64,000 nucleotides of DNA from Aedes albopictus. Lineage: Eukaryota > Arthropoda > Insecta > Diptera > Culicidae. The stretch covers positions 483,222,252 to 483,286,251 of the forward strand of contig NC_085137.1 of assembly GCF_035046485.1 (NCBI RefSeq), given 5' to 3'. Within the stretch, counting starts at the first letter, position 1. Each line of letters opens with the position of its first letter. A program made the position numbers and the translations under genes. This document shows positions 34,480-44,460 of this stretch, in pieces. A model generated the notes under the pieces. It made no database searches and was not told the DNA's origin. It saw only the letters and a program-made list of their open reading frames with translations.

Positions 34480-34698
34480 TTAAAAAGTGAAGAATACTCG
34501 GAAACGCAGTTGCGTAAAATCTTGACAGTTACATATCAAATGATACGAAGTCACATAATCGGATACACAGCAATCACATACAAATAAATCAGCTTGCTGA
34601 ATATTCGCCATGTGATAGCTGATTCGGCAGTGGCCAGTCAATGCTTTGACCAAAACGCTGCAATTCTGCCTTGACAGATTTGTTAGATGCTTCGCCAC
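34480..34698 (-). pseudogene. LINE copy B ORF2 C-terminus
   Basis: Encodes LTNLSRQNCSVLVKALTGHC and CDCCVSDYVTSYHLICNCQDF, matching the copy A tail closely, then is cut at the TTAA insertion. The remaining C-terminal codons lie at 30339-30590 (LSETDFRNLNLQDILLFLTRC). Confidence 0.8.
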
Positions 34699-35155
34699 CC
34701 TTAGAAATGGCTCAGTACATTGTATTGGTTTGACGACATGACTCCAAACTGTTCCAGTATTGTCTGTGTTGAGTGGCAGCCCAGGTGTGAATCTGGAGCT
34801 TAACCCAACACTTCGATATCGGAATAGCTGGCTCAGGACATGACTTCATTCATGTGATGCTCCAGTGCGAGCTAACTCATCATCAGCCAATTCATTTCCA
34901 GCGATGGAAGAATGGCCAGGTACCGTAATCCGGGGTCAAATTGATCACTTTAAAACAACTTTTGCGGATAACATCAGTGCCTGTTCAAATATTGCCGAAA
35001 GAATTTCTGTAAAACCAGTACCCAGTGGATTTCCATGGAACCATGTGACAAAATTTGGTTCAACAAATTTAAACTTTAAGTTAAATAACTTCAAATATCA
35101 AAATATTGGAAATGCCACTTTGGGGCGAAATTGATCAGTATACAATTAAGGAGTA

Positions 35156-36770
35156 CCCGAGCAGAAGGGAATAGCAACAGCATAACAAAATATGTTATTT
35201 TGGCCATATAACTGAGCAACGGAAATAGTTATTTTCGTGTTATTAACATAACATATCATGTTATAAACCTTTCTGTCATAAGCGGCAAAATAACAAAAAT
35301 CATAACAAAAAATTGTTCCTGGAAGACCAGATGAATAACACGTTTTGTTGTTTCAATAACAACTTAATAATAGCGAATTTGTAAAACATTTCAATAACAA
35401 ATTTAGATATAAATAAGTTATTGATAGTAATCCGCAAACAAAATTAGTTATAATATCAAAATCATTACAAAGTAAGTTATACATAAAATCATAGATGTTA
35501 TAATCATTATGGACCCCAGCTCCGAAGTCGTGCACACTGGCACGACATTGAAGCTGAGGGGTCAAATGGGCTGTAGTTACGCGCATGGCTCTGCTATTAC
35601 AGTAATGACAGAACAAGTGTGAATAATAAGTCATACAATAGAGTGATTCATTAAACAGCTGATTAAATATTATCCTGCGGTCACCAAGGCGATCCTCTAT
35701 TTTCATTCCCAATTTAATGAAACATTTCAATAAGCAGTTAATCACGGCTTACGCATTCGGAAACCACGACCGCCCCATTAGGAGGCAAAATCAAATAAAA
35801 CGTTAATTTAGAGTACTTGAGGTCTTCAGTTGTAACGCCCTGGATGAGGAATTAACTATCATTCAGTAAACCACGACCAAAACAAAAGGCTGCTAAGTTG
35901 GCTTTGTCACAGTTAGAAAGTAATTTCAGAGTCGAGCACTTGACACTGAAGAAGTCTGTAAGTCACAGACGAAATAGGCCTATCTGTCCGAAGATAAGCA
36001 CAGTAGTAGAATTAAAAGGAATTTGCTCGTCCTTTCTAGTTTTCTTTAAAAGAGTTATTCATTTTTTATTTTCTTTTGCAAAAGTGAAGTATTAGTGAAG
36101 TGTTTTTAAATTAAACTAGAGTCTGAAGTTCAGAAAGAAGTTGAAGAAGAACTGATGAGAAAATAATATTTTCTCATCAGTTCCTCACGGAATGCTGTGA
36201 ACAAAGTAAAACTCGAATGGTGTAGTTTTGATTGCAAAGCTTGTCATTATTGTGTTATCAATGATCAAACATTTTGTGCAGTCTCAATAACCCAATAATA
36301 ACTGAATTTGTGCTACAACCTACAACAATACATGTTATTGAAATGTTGTTTGTATAAAATATACACATAGCTCGATAATAACAAAATAAGATTGTCCAAC
36401 AAAACATGTTATGGAACGATTATGTCTCAATAAGTTAACAATAACAAACCAAGATAAAAAAAAACACAGATTTTGTGATTCCATTGTTATTATTTTGATA
36501 TTCCACTCTGCTCGGGCTGTGCTATTAATGATCAAATATTTGTACACTCTCTATAACACAATAATAACTGAACTTGTGCTACAACAAAACATGTTTTTAA
36601 ATATAATTCAAAGAAAATATACAAATACCACGATCATAACAAAATGAGATTGTCCAACAAAACAAGTTATGGAACGGTAATACCTCAATAAGTTAATAAT
36701 AACAAACCAAGATATAAAAACAGGTTTTGTGATTCCGTTGTTATTATTTTGATATTCTCCTCTGCTCGGG
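35156..36770. mobile_element. CCCGAGCAGA element saturated with ATAAC motifs, 1615 bp
   Basis: TA duplications at 35154-35155 and 36771-36772. Ends are CCCGAGCAGAAGGGAATA and the complement of CCCGAGCAGAGGAGAATA (16 of 18). Most of the length is strewn with ATAAC/GTTAT. The right end is duplicated: about 36250-36516 and 36517-36770 are two successive copies of the same right-terminal segment, each ending TCTGCTCGGG. A GC-richer non-motif core lies around 35510-35760. Confidence 0.85.
36250..36770. repeat. Tandem duplication of the transposon right end, unit about 255 bp
   Basis: Both copies contain, in order, ATCAAATATTTGT-like sequence, AATAATAACTGAA, TTGTGCTACAAC, AGATTGTCCAACAAAAC, CAATAAGTTAA and TCTGCTCGGG. 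The element therefore has two right termini. Confidence 0.85.
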
Positions 36771-38705
36771 TATTGTGTTGTTCTTTGCTGTGCATGCATC
36801 ACTCCTGTAAGGGGCGAGTATGGCAGCATAATCGATCGCGTTCGCTATTGTCTCGCGTGAAAATCAAAACAATAGATGCGCGGGTGTTTAGTGTTCAGTA
36901 TTGTGTTATTCTTTGTTGTACATGCGAGTGTCGAGACATAGTGTCGCACGATTGTATCGTTTTAGCGATAGGTCGACGGGTGCTTGAATGAATGATTGAT
37001 GATCGGTGAACAAGCTCTTGTTTTTTTTAAAGATGCAGTAAATTTATCTGTTAGTTTAAAATCATCCTTCAGATATTTACTCAACAACAACAACTGCAAA
37101 GTTCGTCACTTCAAGTGTCGACCAAATTTTTCAATTAAATTTGAGTTTAAAAAAAATCTCCTGCATTTTTGTACAGTTCGGCACCTTACGGTGCTGGCCA
37201 CACTGATTTGATCCGTAATTATGCGTCAGTATTTTGCCTAAGTTTGTGCGGTCCGTCACTGTTGGTGTCGGCACAATATTTTGTTTCAATATATCGATTT
37301 CATGGCAAGTAGCATATTGGTTCACCAGTCCTCTCAATTGCGAGGTGACGCAAAATAATTTTCATTCCATAAATTTTCATTTAAAATTTGCATGGTCTCA
37401 CCATTCTTCCAAATTGTGAGGTGACACATTTGTGTATATACTGTACGGTTGCATGGATCGCATCGCTTACCAAAGCGTATCCCTGATCTATGTAACTATC
37501 AATCTCTCCCTACTAACAAAACTCCTTCCCGTGACAACTGTGGAGGGTCCAGTAGTACATACAACCTGTAGTAGCAACAGTTGTCGAACTAACATTCCTT
37601 CCCTTCCCCGGTAGACCGTAAGGACGTGGCCAGCGCCGTTATTGACCCAATAAAGTTTGAGCTCTCGAAACGTGTACATTGAGGATGGTGGCAAATCCCA
37701 AGCCCCAACCAATTGGTTCTCTGTGCAATTTCGCTAGCTCAGGTCAATCACGGAGTAGCAACTACGAAGTGTACGGTCACCAATGCTCATGCTCATGCTC
37801 AAATTGATCAGTATACAATTAAGCATCGGTTGGAAAGGAAAATTTCCTTCACCGCTCAATTTTGATCTTCTAAAACCGAATAACGCGTCTAAAATCTTAC
37901 AACTAGTGAATTTAATACTTTAAATGCAAAATAAAATTTCGAAATTTCCCCTTAAACGCCTAAAGGTAGGCAGTTTCATTTGAAATAGTGATTTCTATTA
38001 CAATAAATGACTATTTCTTAATAAAATGAACTTTTTATAACAATTTCATGTTCTGATTAGCTGCATAACATCCCAACCAAGGCTCCACAAAAATGTTAAA
38101 ACAGAGAATTCACGGCAATTGATTGTTTAGCAGCAATGATTTCAGCTAAATGAGAAATACATTGCAAATTCCTTGAAAAAATAAGGCAAAACTAACTTTT
38201 TTTCTAAAAAATTAAAAGTCTACACTCATCTCTAGACATCTACGAATCAGATAACGTAAAAAGTTTAAGACCATTACGACGCTTAAGAGTTCCTAGTATG
38301 GAATTACAATGTAGTACCCGAGTGATCAATTTCACCCCACTGATCAATTTGACCCCGGTTTACGGTACCCATTCAAGGTGAACAGCATTTGCTGAATTCA
38401 GCTTCGACAAGTGATAATTAACTTTGACCTAGAATTGGCCGAAGCAAGTGCCTTGATAACAGCCTGGCTATCTGAACAGAAGAACAGAAGCAAGGATTTT
38501 AGCTTGATAAACGGTGCAGTGTCTACCAAGTGAGTAAAAATGATGTAGCCTTAGCTCACGAGAGCGGACACCAGCACCTGCTCGACCTTCAAGAAGGGAG
38601 CCATCAGTGTAACATACGATGCCGTCTGAAATACTTCTTTCCAGATAACCAGATGTCCACTCATCCCGAGAAGGAAATTTCGTAGAATATGTCCTATATG
38701 GAAAA

Positions 38706-38977
38706 GGCAGTTATATTATCGCTCAATTAAAAATAAGAAATTAGCAATAAACTTGACCAAAATCGCCTAACACTTTGTATGGGTGAAGCAATAAAAATTT
38801 CGATTTTTGTTGAATAACTGGCAATCCTATGGATATTTTTCAATAGTTTTTTGTGCAGATGATAAAAAGAAGGAACATCTCTGGTTATCAATGACTTTGT
38901 TAGTTTTTAATATTATTTCTGTGAAATATTGGCTATTGCTAATTTTTGCCGTTTCAGTGCGCGTTAATATTTTAGTC
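38706..38977. mobile_element. 272-bp insertion with 10-bp target duplication
   Basis: ATATGGAAAA at 38696-38705 and 38978-38987; copy A has it once (3146-3155). Imperfect inverted ends (TATATTATCGCTC / AAATATTAACGCGC) and shared ATTAGCAATA motifs. A 9-10-bp duplication suggests a Mutator-like MITE (inference). Confidence 0.75.
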
Positions 38978-39032
38978 ATATGGAAAATTACAAGCAATTG
39001 TAATATCACTTGGAGCAAGGACAATTTAGTCC

Positions 39033-39315
39033 AACAGAGATGGTTATATTTGCGGTATAGGGGAAGATGATATAGATCGATGAGATTTGAATTACCTTAT
39101 GACAACTAAGTTGCCATGTCATTAATTGGCTCGGTAGCTAAGTAAAGCATTTGTCTAGCGAATAAGGGTCATGAGTTCAAATCTCACCTGAGCTGTGGAT
39201 TTTTTTCTCAATTTCACCATACCCATCTGTACATATGTACGTTGAGTTATTTGAAAATCATAATTGACCACTTGGATTGGTATTACCGAAAATTTGCACT
39301 TTGAGTGAGTCGACA
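39033..39315 (+). mobile_element. SINE-containing insertion, 4-bp flanking repeat
   Basis: GTCC at 39029-39032 and 39316-39319; copy A has it once in AATTTTGTCCCAATT. Within it, 39128-39195 is tRNA-like: GGCTCGGTAGCTAAG (A box), ATGAGTTCAAATCTC (B box), and outer GCTCGG/CTGAGC pairing. About 95 bp precede the tRNA-like part. Confidence 0.65.
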
Positions 39316-39567
39316 GTCCCAATTCACCAAAAGTGGAAACAACGAGGTGTGTGTTGATGTGCGGTTCACAGGAGTTTCCTCTAGTAGACCGAATACCCGT
39401 AGCCGGTAAGTGCAAGAAAGTGCTTCTTGTTTGAGATGAACACTACATGTTCAACGTCAAAAAGAACTTCTAGAGCTGCCGTGGGAGTTGAAGAGAACGA
39501 TCCAGACATCGTCATTAAACACATCCTTTGGAGATGGCCTAATCGTTCTCACTTCGCCGCTCTGCCA

Positions 39568-40065
39568 TCACACAAGACATCCATAGACCAATATTGGTCG
39601 AACAACAGTTGTGTAAATCCATTTGATATACTTGGGTTTTAGACGCCAAGTTGTATCAAAGGTTCGCCGGCATTGCCCGAAGGCCATACAAGCTTTCTTG
39701 ATTCTGAACTCAATGTGAGGTGTCCAGGAAAACTTGGAATCAAGAATAACTTCAACGTACTTTACCTGTTCAGTCACATCGATTTCAGAATCAAAGAGAT
39801 GCAGAGGTCGAACGCCATTACGGTTTCGCTTTTCCGTGAAAAGAACAATAGATGTTTTACTCGGATTTACCGAAAGGTCATATTGGTGACACCAATTCTC
39901 AACTACCTGAAGAGAGTTTTGCATCAGGTCGAAATGGGTGCTGCTGATGCACAAACCGACTAACAATGTTAGGTAGTCATCGGCAGAACCATAAGTAGGA
40001 AAACCGCTATTATTGAGTTGCCTCAATAGCGTATCTGCTACGAGATTCCACAAAAGTGGTGACAA
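39568..40065 (-). pseudogene. RT domain of LINE copy B, palm and thumb
   Basis: Contains LSPLLWNLVADTLL (the QG-LSPLLWN motif; the translated first residue is Met only by start choice), the active-site box changed to YGSADDYLTLL (usual YADD, Tyr replaced by Ser), then LSVNPSKTSIVLF, YVEVILDSKFSWTPHIE and VVRPILVYGC. It matches copy A downstream. GCPQRGV is readable just upstream around 40070-40090. Confidence 0.85.
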
Positions 40066-40284
40066 GACTCCCCGTTGTGGGCATCCTCAAACACTCAATT
40101 TCCTAATCCCTGCGCAATGTCGAGAAGAGATATCGGTTTATGAGCATTCGGTGAATCCAATTGGAAATCATTGTAGATATACCATGACCCCGTGCGGCTT
40201 CCAATATGGCATCAAAAGGCACGTTGTCAAAGGCACTCTCAACATCTAAGAAAACACCCAAACAAGATTGCTTTTGAGCGAATG

Positions 40285-40348
40285 ATTTTTAATTATTTTT
40301 TTTGTCTTTGTTAAAGTGATTTTCAGCCCTAGGCTGGTGCATCTCCTA
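40285..40348 (-). mobile_element. 5'-truncated SINE insertion, 64 bp
   Basis: AGCGAATG at 40277-40284 and 40349-40356. On the minus strand the insert reads GAGATGCACCAGCCTAGGGC, AAAATCACTTTAACAAAGAC and an A/T tail, matching the 3' end of the SINE at 42304-42482 (CTAGCCTAGGGTTAAAAATC). A clear severe 5' truncation. Confidence 0.8.
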
Positions 40349-40356
40349 AGCGAATG

Positions 40357-41270
40357 CTTTGTCGATATCGTAAACAACCTTGTGTAAAAGAGTCACAGTG
40401 AACTTACCAGATTGGTAAGCTTGTTGGTTCACATGAAAAGGCACGTTGACCAGATGAACATCACGGATGTGATGATCCACAATGCGTTCTAAGCATTTCA
40501 GAAGAAAAGATTTCAAACTGATAGGTCTGAAACTCTTTGCTTCTTCATACAACGCACGACCCACTTGCGGAATAAACTTTACAGTAGCATCTCGCCAAGA
40601 TTTGGGAATATACCCTCTAGCAAAACTGCAAACAAGTATATTTTTTTTTTTCAAAAAATGTTTGAAATAATCAAATTCCTTCTGAAGCAAATCTGCCCCA
40701 GAAGATTTGAAAGGAGCCCACTCAATCGATTCTATAGTTACAATACTCCGCTCCGAAACTAGGGAATCATAACTACAACAAAAGACATCAATCCTTAGAT
40801 TTCGCAAGGATATTGTTTAACCGACTGACTTCACTCAAACTGGAAACATTTGTACAAAGGTTTTCCCAGCCGAATCGTTCAGCAGACCGGAGAGCTTTCC
40901 TGTAGGCCTTGCGGGTCGACCTGAAAGCCTCCGAACCAGCTGAACGTCGTCTGTTCCAACTCTTTCTACATTGTTTCCTGAGCTTCGCCAGATCAGAGTT
41001 CCACCAAGGGGTTCCTCTTGTAATCTTCACAGACCGTAGAGGGCATGCTTCTTGAAAAGCTTCCATGATGAAGGTCGTTGTAGTATCAACGGCATCATCT
41101 AAATCACTTGGAGTGTCAATGGATGGTGAGTATCCATGAAATTGGGCCGCAACCAAATCAGTAAAGAGAACCCAGTTTGTTGAACGAGGATTCCTGAATC
41201 GCAAAGTTTGCGAAGTAACATTTAAATGTTTAAAAAAAGATGTAGCGATGGTCAGATAAAGATTCTTCAT
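40357..41270 (-). pseudogene. LINE copy B: EN-RT linker and first RT motifs
   Basis: 40788-41270 encodes GTPWWNSDLAKLRKQCRKSW and a basic stretch typical of the region between endonuclease and RT. 40346-40807 encodes WRDATVKFIPQVGR, SFRPISLKSFLLKCLERIVD and VNQQAYQSGKFTVTLLHKVV, RT motifs 1-2a. The two parts are in different frames. Confidence 0.8.
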
Positions 41271-41275
41271 CTGAC

Positions 41276-41785
41276 ATATATCAATTAGTCAGCTCTTTAC
41301 TAATTCTACTAAACAGTGAATCAAAATTCAGCCATCGCACAACAATAATGACAATGTCGCAACCTGCATTTGTTGCGACAATCCACCCAATGCGACATAA
41401 GATTGTCCCAACTTGAACAGAATAGGATAAAGATCGTGCATAACGAGTTTAGAGATTTTTAAGCCTTGCATTGCGATTTTCGAGCGGAAACTTCGAGTCG
41501 GTAAACACTGCAACACTGCTGAAGATCTATCATGAAACAGTTTCGATTTTGAGTTTGTAATCATTGATTATTCACGAGTTGAAAAGTACGCAACAAATTC
41601 AGCTTCCGATTTGTCTGCAACAAAAATATTCGAGATCTTGTCATTATCTGTTACCAGTTGGGATAAAGAGTAATCACCGCGCCTTCTTTGTTGCATGTTT
41701 TGTGCCTGTTTTGTGTGACAATTCTCTTCACTTCTACTAGAGCAAAGCGTTATGTTTAACACTTATTCTCTAGCAGATACCATGA
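41276..41785. other. Unassigned insertion in LINE copy B
   Basis: This interrupts the region between the linker and endonuclease codons. It contains recurrent TTGCGACA/TGTCGCA words. ATTCT flanks both sides but terminal repeats are not convincing, so boundaries are approximate. Confidence 0.4.
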
Positions 41786-41882
41786 AGGTTGGACGGTTGC
41801 CCATGTTAAGTAAATGCAAGATCTGTACTACTTAAGTATTCCATCAAACTGGAGTCTCTCAAGTTAATGTCTGAGCTGCCCC

Positions 41883-42087
41883 CATACGCGCCAACTTGTG
41901 ACGTAGTTGGGGGGGGGGGGGGTGGTCAAGGCCTCTCAAAATCAATGAAATTCGGATGATATCGACGCAGTTCATCTAGTTTAGGCATATTCACGTGAAA
42001 ACTAGTGCATTGTACTGAAAAAAGTTGAATATTGTCCAATTTTGGAGAGCTTCGCCCCCCCAACTACGTCACAAGTTGGCGCCTATG
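41883..42087. mobile_element. hAT-like MITE, 205 bp
   Basis: Exact 8-bp duplication GCTGCCCC at 41875-41882 and 42088-42095. Terminal inverted repeats of about 30 bp start CATACGCGCCAACTTGTGAC (left) and CATAGGCGCCAACTTGTGAC (right complement), then CTACGTCAC-type sequence and a G-run (about 14 G at 41908-41921). It splits the endonuclease codons after VIWGS. Confidence 0.9.
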
Positions 42088-42095
42088 GCTGCCCC

Positions 42096-42766
42096 AGATG
42101 ACATGGTGAGCATTAGCATCACTGCCAACAATTAGCGGAAGGCCTATTGAAGTGCAGTATGCAATGACTTGATTGAAAGCATCCGTAGAGGATGGTTCAT
42201 CATGCTATAAATAAACCGAACAATAGACGTATTTCCTGTTGAAGTGACCAACAGATACATCGATTGTGATAGCACATACATCTCTGGTGGTTAGCTCAGA
42301 GATTTGTTTTGTCTGTATTAACGAGATTTTTAACCCTAGGCTAGTTCATCTCGGGACCCACGTTTTACTTCCCTTCCGAAGGAAGAACCCACATTTTGTG
42401 AGTATGTCGGGAGTGGGATTCGATCCCAGGTCCTCGGCGTGATAGTCAAGTGTTCTAACCACCACACCAGGTCCGCTACCGTTCAGAGATGACTGTAGCA
42501 ACAATTGCGTTGTTGACAAGCACACAGACTCGAGGCATGACACGGGAGTTTGCCATTTCATGTTAACTGAAAGTAGCAAACACCGGGTTCACAAAGTTTC
42601 CTAGATAAAAATTCGCCTTACGAAAGTAAGGTTCTTGGACCAAGGTCACTTGGGCTGTACCATTTTCCATAAAGTCTGCAAAGATTGATCGTTGCTGTTC
42701 TTTTATGCTGAAGATTGATCTGAGCCAAGATCTGAGCTTTCCTAACCGTAGCCACTACCCAAACTA
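42096..42766 (-). pseudogene. AP-endonuclease domain of LINE copy B
   Basis: 42096-42303 encodes SIGLPLIVGSDANAHHVIWG, the endonuclease motif with Asp, Asn and paired His. 42491-42766 encodes VTLVQEPYFRKANFYLGNF, containing the catalytic Glu of the QEP box, then stops. A Feilai-like SINE (42304-42482) separates them. This domain nicks target DNA to prime reverse transcription. Confidence 0.8.
42304..42482 (-). mobile_element. Feilai-like tRNA-derived SINE, 179 bp
   Basis: Target duplication TCAGAGAT at 42296-42303 and 42483-42490. The minus strand reads TAGCGGACCTGGTGTGGTGG (A box), GGGATCGAATCCCACTCCCG (B box), then CTAGCCTAGGGTTAAAAATC and an ACAGACAAAACAA tail. The layout is that of the Aedes Feilai SINE as I remember it; the name is not checked. 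Confidence 0.8.
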
Positions 42767-43720
42767 CCCAGGTAACCAATAAGCACTTTATTCAGCAATA
42801 TTTCTGCACTATATGCGCCTTTAAAGCTGGTTATTTAATGTTACTCAGCCGTATATGTGCCTTAAATGCTACTTAAATGCAGGTTTTGGCCCAATATACG
42901 GCTGCTTAAATGCTAGATCTTCAGGAACTTCATAAACCGCTGTCAAAATAGTAACGCCTTGAATGTAACGCATCATATAAAACAAACCAAAACAGAAATT
43001 TCACTCCTCTTACTTCCCTCCACCACTCACTCTGTTTATTTGTCATCTTGCTCTTTGCTGCATATTTTTTGGTTGTTGTGTTTCTCTAACCTTTTTTTCT
43101 GATTTCTACTCTGACTGCGTTTTGATCTATAGACCCGTCGATTGCGAAGGAGCTGTTGCGCGTTACAGGATAAGCTAAACATGAAACTGAGAAGTGCGCT
43201 GATTTTTTTGTTTTATTTAAAGTTTATTGTGATTGAGTTACATTTCCTCCCTGATTGAATAATTTCGCTTTAGACGAAGTTGAACTGGGACGACGGCAAC
43301 AGATAGTGGAAACGTATAAAATTTCATTCTTTCCGATGTCTTGTTTAATTTGGCATGAGTATAATTATGCTAAAGCAACTTATCAGACATCATACAACAT
43401 CAGACGTCGCTTACAGTCTACATAAACATGACAATAAGACATAAATATGAAAATAAGAATTGAGTTTTTCAGCAACATCAGCAGCAAAACATCAGCTTCC
43501 TAGCAGTTTTGTGGCAATAAAATAGCATTCGGGATGCTTAAAACCCAAGACATATTGTGCATTTGAAATGCTACATTACAGCTAATGGTTGTTGGATAGC
43601 ATTTTGTATGCTAATTAAAGGCGTCTTAGCTGTCGAACCGCTACGCTAGGGCAGCAAGCACAATAAATGCAAACATAAAACTGATGTACTGCTTATTCAA
43701 ATGCTTATTGGTTACCTGGG
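42767..43720. mobile_element. CCCAGGTAACC element with AGCATTTAA motifs, 954 bp
   Basis: TA at 42765-42766 and 43721-43722. Terminal inverted repeat CCCAGGTAACCAATAAGCA at both ends. Flanking regions are enriched in TTAAATGC/AGCATTT/TGCTTA words; the centre is not. Third element of the same design as 27954-29236 and 35156-36770. It sits in LINE copy B near the ORF2 start. Confidence 0.85.
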
Positions 43721-43865
43721 TAGATAAGATTAAACTCTTCGCAATAACAGCAAAACAAAGAACAGCAGCAATAAAACCAGATCGGTATCGATTGGAAAAC
43801 GCCAAAGGCGAGCATACACAGAATACACTAAGGATTTTGGAGGAGGTATACGACTGGGAAGAAAT

Positions 43866-44205
43866 GTTGAACTGTTGTGGCTTTCTCAGTCTAAGAGCAT
43901 TGAAACGGCTAGTTTGGCATAGCCCGACGTTTCGGTCCCGCGTATTCGACCTTTTTCAAGGGATAAGCAGTCAACCATCTCTCGTTATGCGGTTTTTGAA
44001 TGCAGTTTAAGAGTTGGAGCTTCTTGCAATGCCATTTAACATAAAACACATAAATTTTTCTTGTAATTTTTGGGACAACTTGCACTGCACACTACAGATC
44101 ACAGCGAGCGATATACATCTGTCCAATACACGGGACCGAAACGTCGGGCTATGCCAAACTAGCCGTTTCAATGCTCTTAGACTGAGAAAGCCACAGCAGT
44201 TCAAC
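43866..44205. mobile_element. Foldback element, arms about 84 bp
   Basis: GTTGAACTGTTGTGGCTTTC... at 43866-43949 is inverted at about 44125-44205 with very few differences; the arms run through GACGTTTCGGTCCCG. The loop is about 175 bp. Opposite-strand open frames here are mirror copies of each other. No target duplication was found. Confidence 0.85.
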
Positions 44206-44342
44206 TAAGGATTTTGTCGATCGAAACACAAAAAACAGCATTCAGTTCGTCAATGCAATCTAAAAATCGAGAGATTTTGCGATTTTCTAACTCTGATTCA
44301 AGAATGAAATGAGACACAATAATAAAGTTGATGCACTCGTGT

Positions 44343-44348
44343 TTTATT
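44343..44348 (-). terminator. Poly(A) signal AATAAA of paralog 1
   Basis: AATAAA on the minus strand about 113 nt after the stop codon, followed within 30 nt by a T-rich stretch. It defines a transcript of roughly 450 nt. Confidence 0.7.
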
Positions 44349-44460
44349 TAAAGCATAGAATTCAAATTGTACCAAAAATTATGCCAATCTTGATTCGTTT
44401 GCTTCCGTGTGTTCCCAATTGTTCAATCTATAGAAATCGTCCGAAAGCACAATCCTCGCC

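Larger units (their letters stand above)
35151..37800 (+). mobile_element. LINE-type retroposon with exact 23-bp target duplication
   Basis: A 23-bp direct repeat (starts AAATTGATCAGTATACAA) stands at 35128-35150 and 37801-37823. The insert's right end is a short reiterated tail (ATGCTC)3, as in mosquito LINEs. Its left part has two reiterated modules starting GTATTGTGTT (36770 and about 36899), like 5'-UTR monomers. Around 37600-37660 there is 3'-UTR-like GACCCAATAAAGTTTGAGC. Minus the nested 1.6-kb element it is about 1.03 kb and lacks RT, so it is an internally deleted LINE or a SINE-like relic. Confidence 0.75.
34923..38365. mobile_element. TA-flanked element with CCGTAA..GGGGTC ends, 3443 bp
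   Basis: Copy A reads GGCCAGGTACCCAT at 2745-2758; here the same site is split as GGCCAGGTA / TACCCATTC. Ends are CCGTAATCCGGGGTCAAATT and the complement of CCGTAAACCGGGGTCAAATT. The duplication is TA, or GTAC if one base is shared with the repeat. It contains a retroposon (35151-37800). No transposase was recognised. Confidence 0.85.
30251..43864 (-). mobile_element. LOA/Lian-like LINE, copy B, nearly full ORF2, split by about ten insertions
   Basis: LINE pieces on the minus strand, from the 3' end: 30251-30590, 34484-34922, 38368-38705, 38988-39032, 39320-40284, 40357-41275, about 41786-41882, 42096-42303, 42491-42766 and 43723 to about 43864, roughly 3.8 kb. Coding landmarks in order from the 5' side: ILAQINLQHKRTATINLC, VTLVQEPYFRKANFYLGNF and LIVGSDANAHHVIWGS (AP-endonuclease), PWWNSDLAKLRK (linker), FRPISLKSFLLKCLERIVD and LSPLLWN with SADD (RT), RNase H remnants, and CDCC...HLICNC (tail). 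Frameshifts, lost catalytic residues and insertions show it is dead. Confidence 0.85.
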
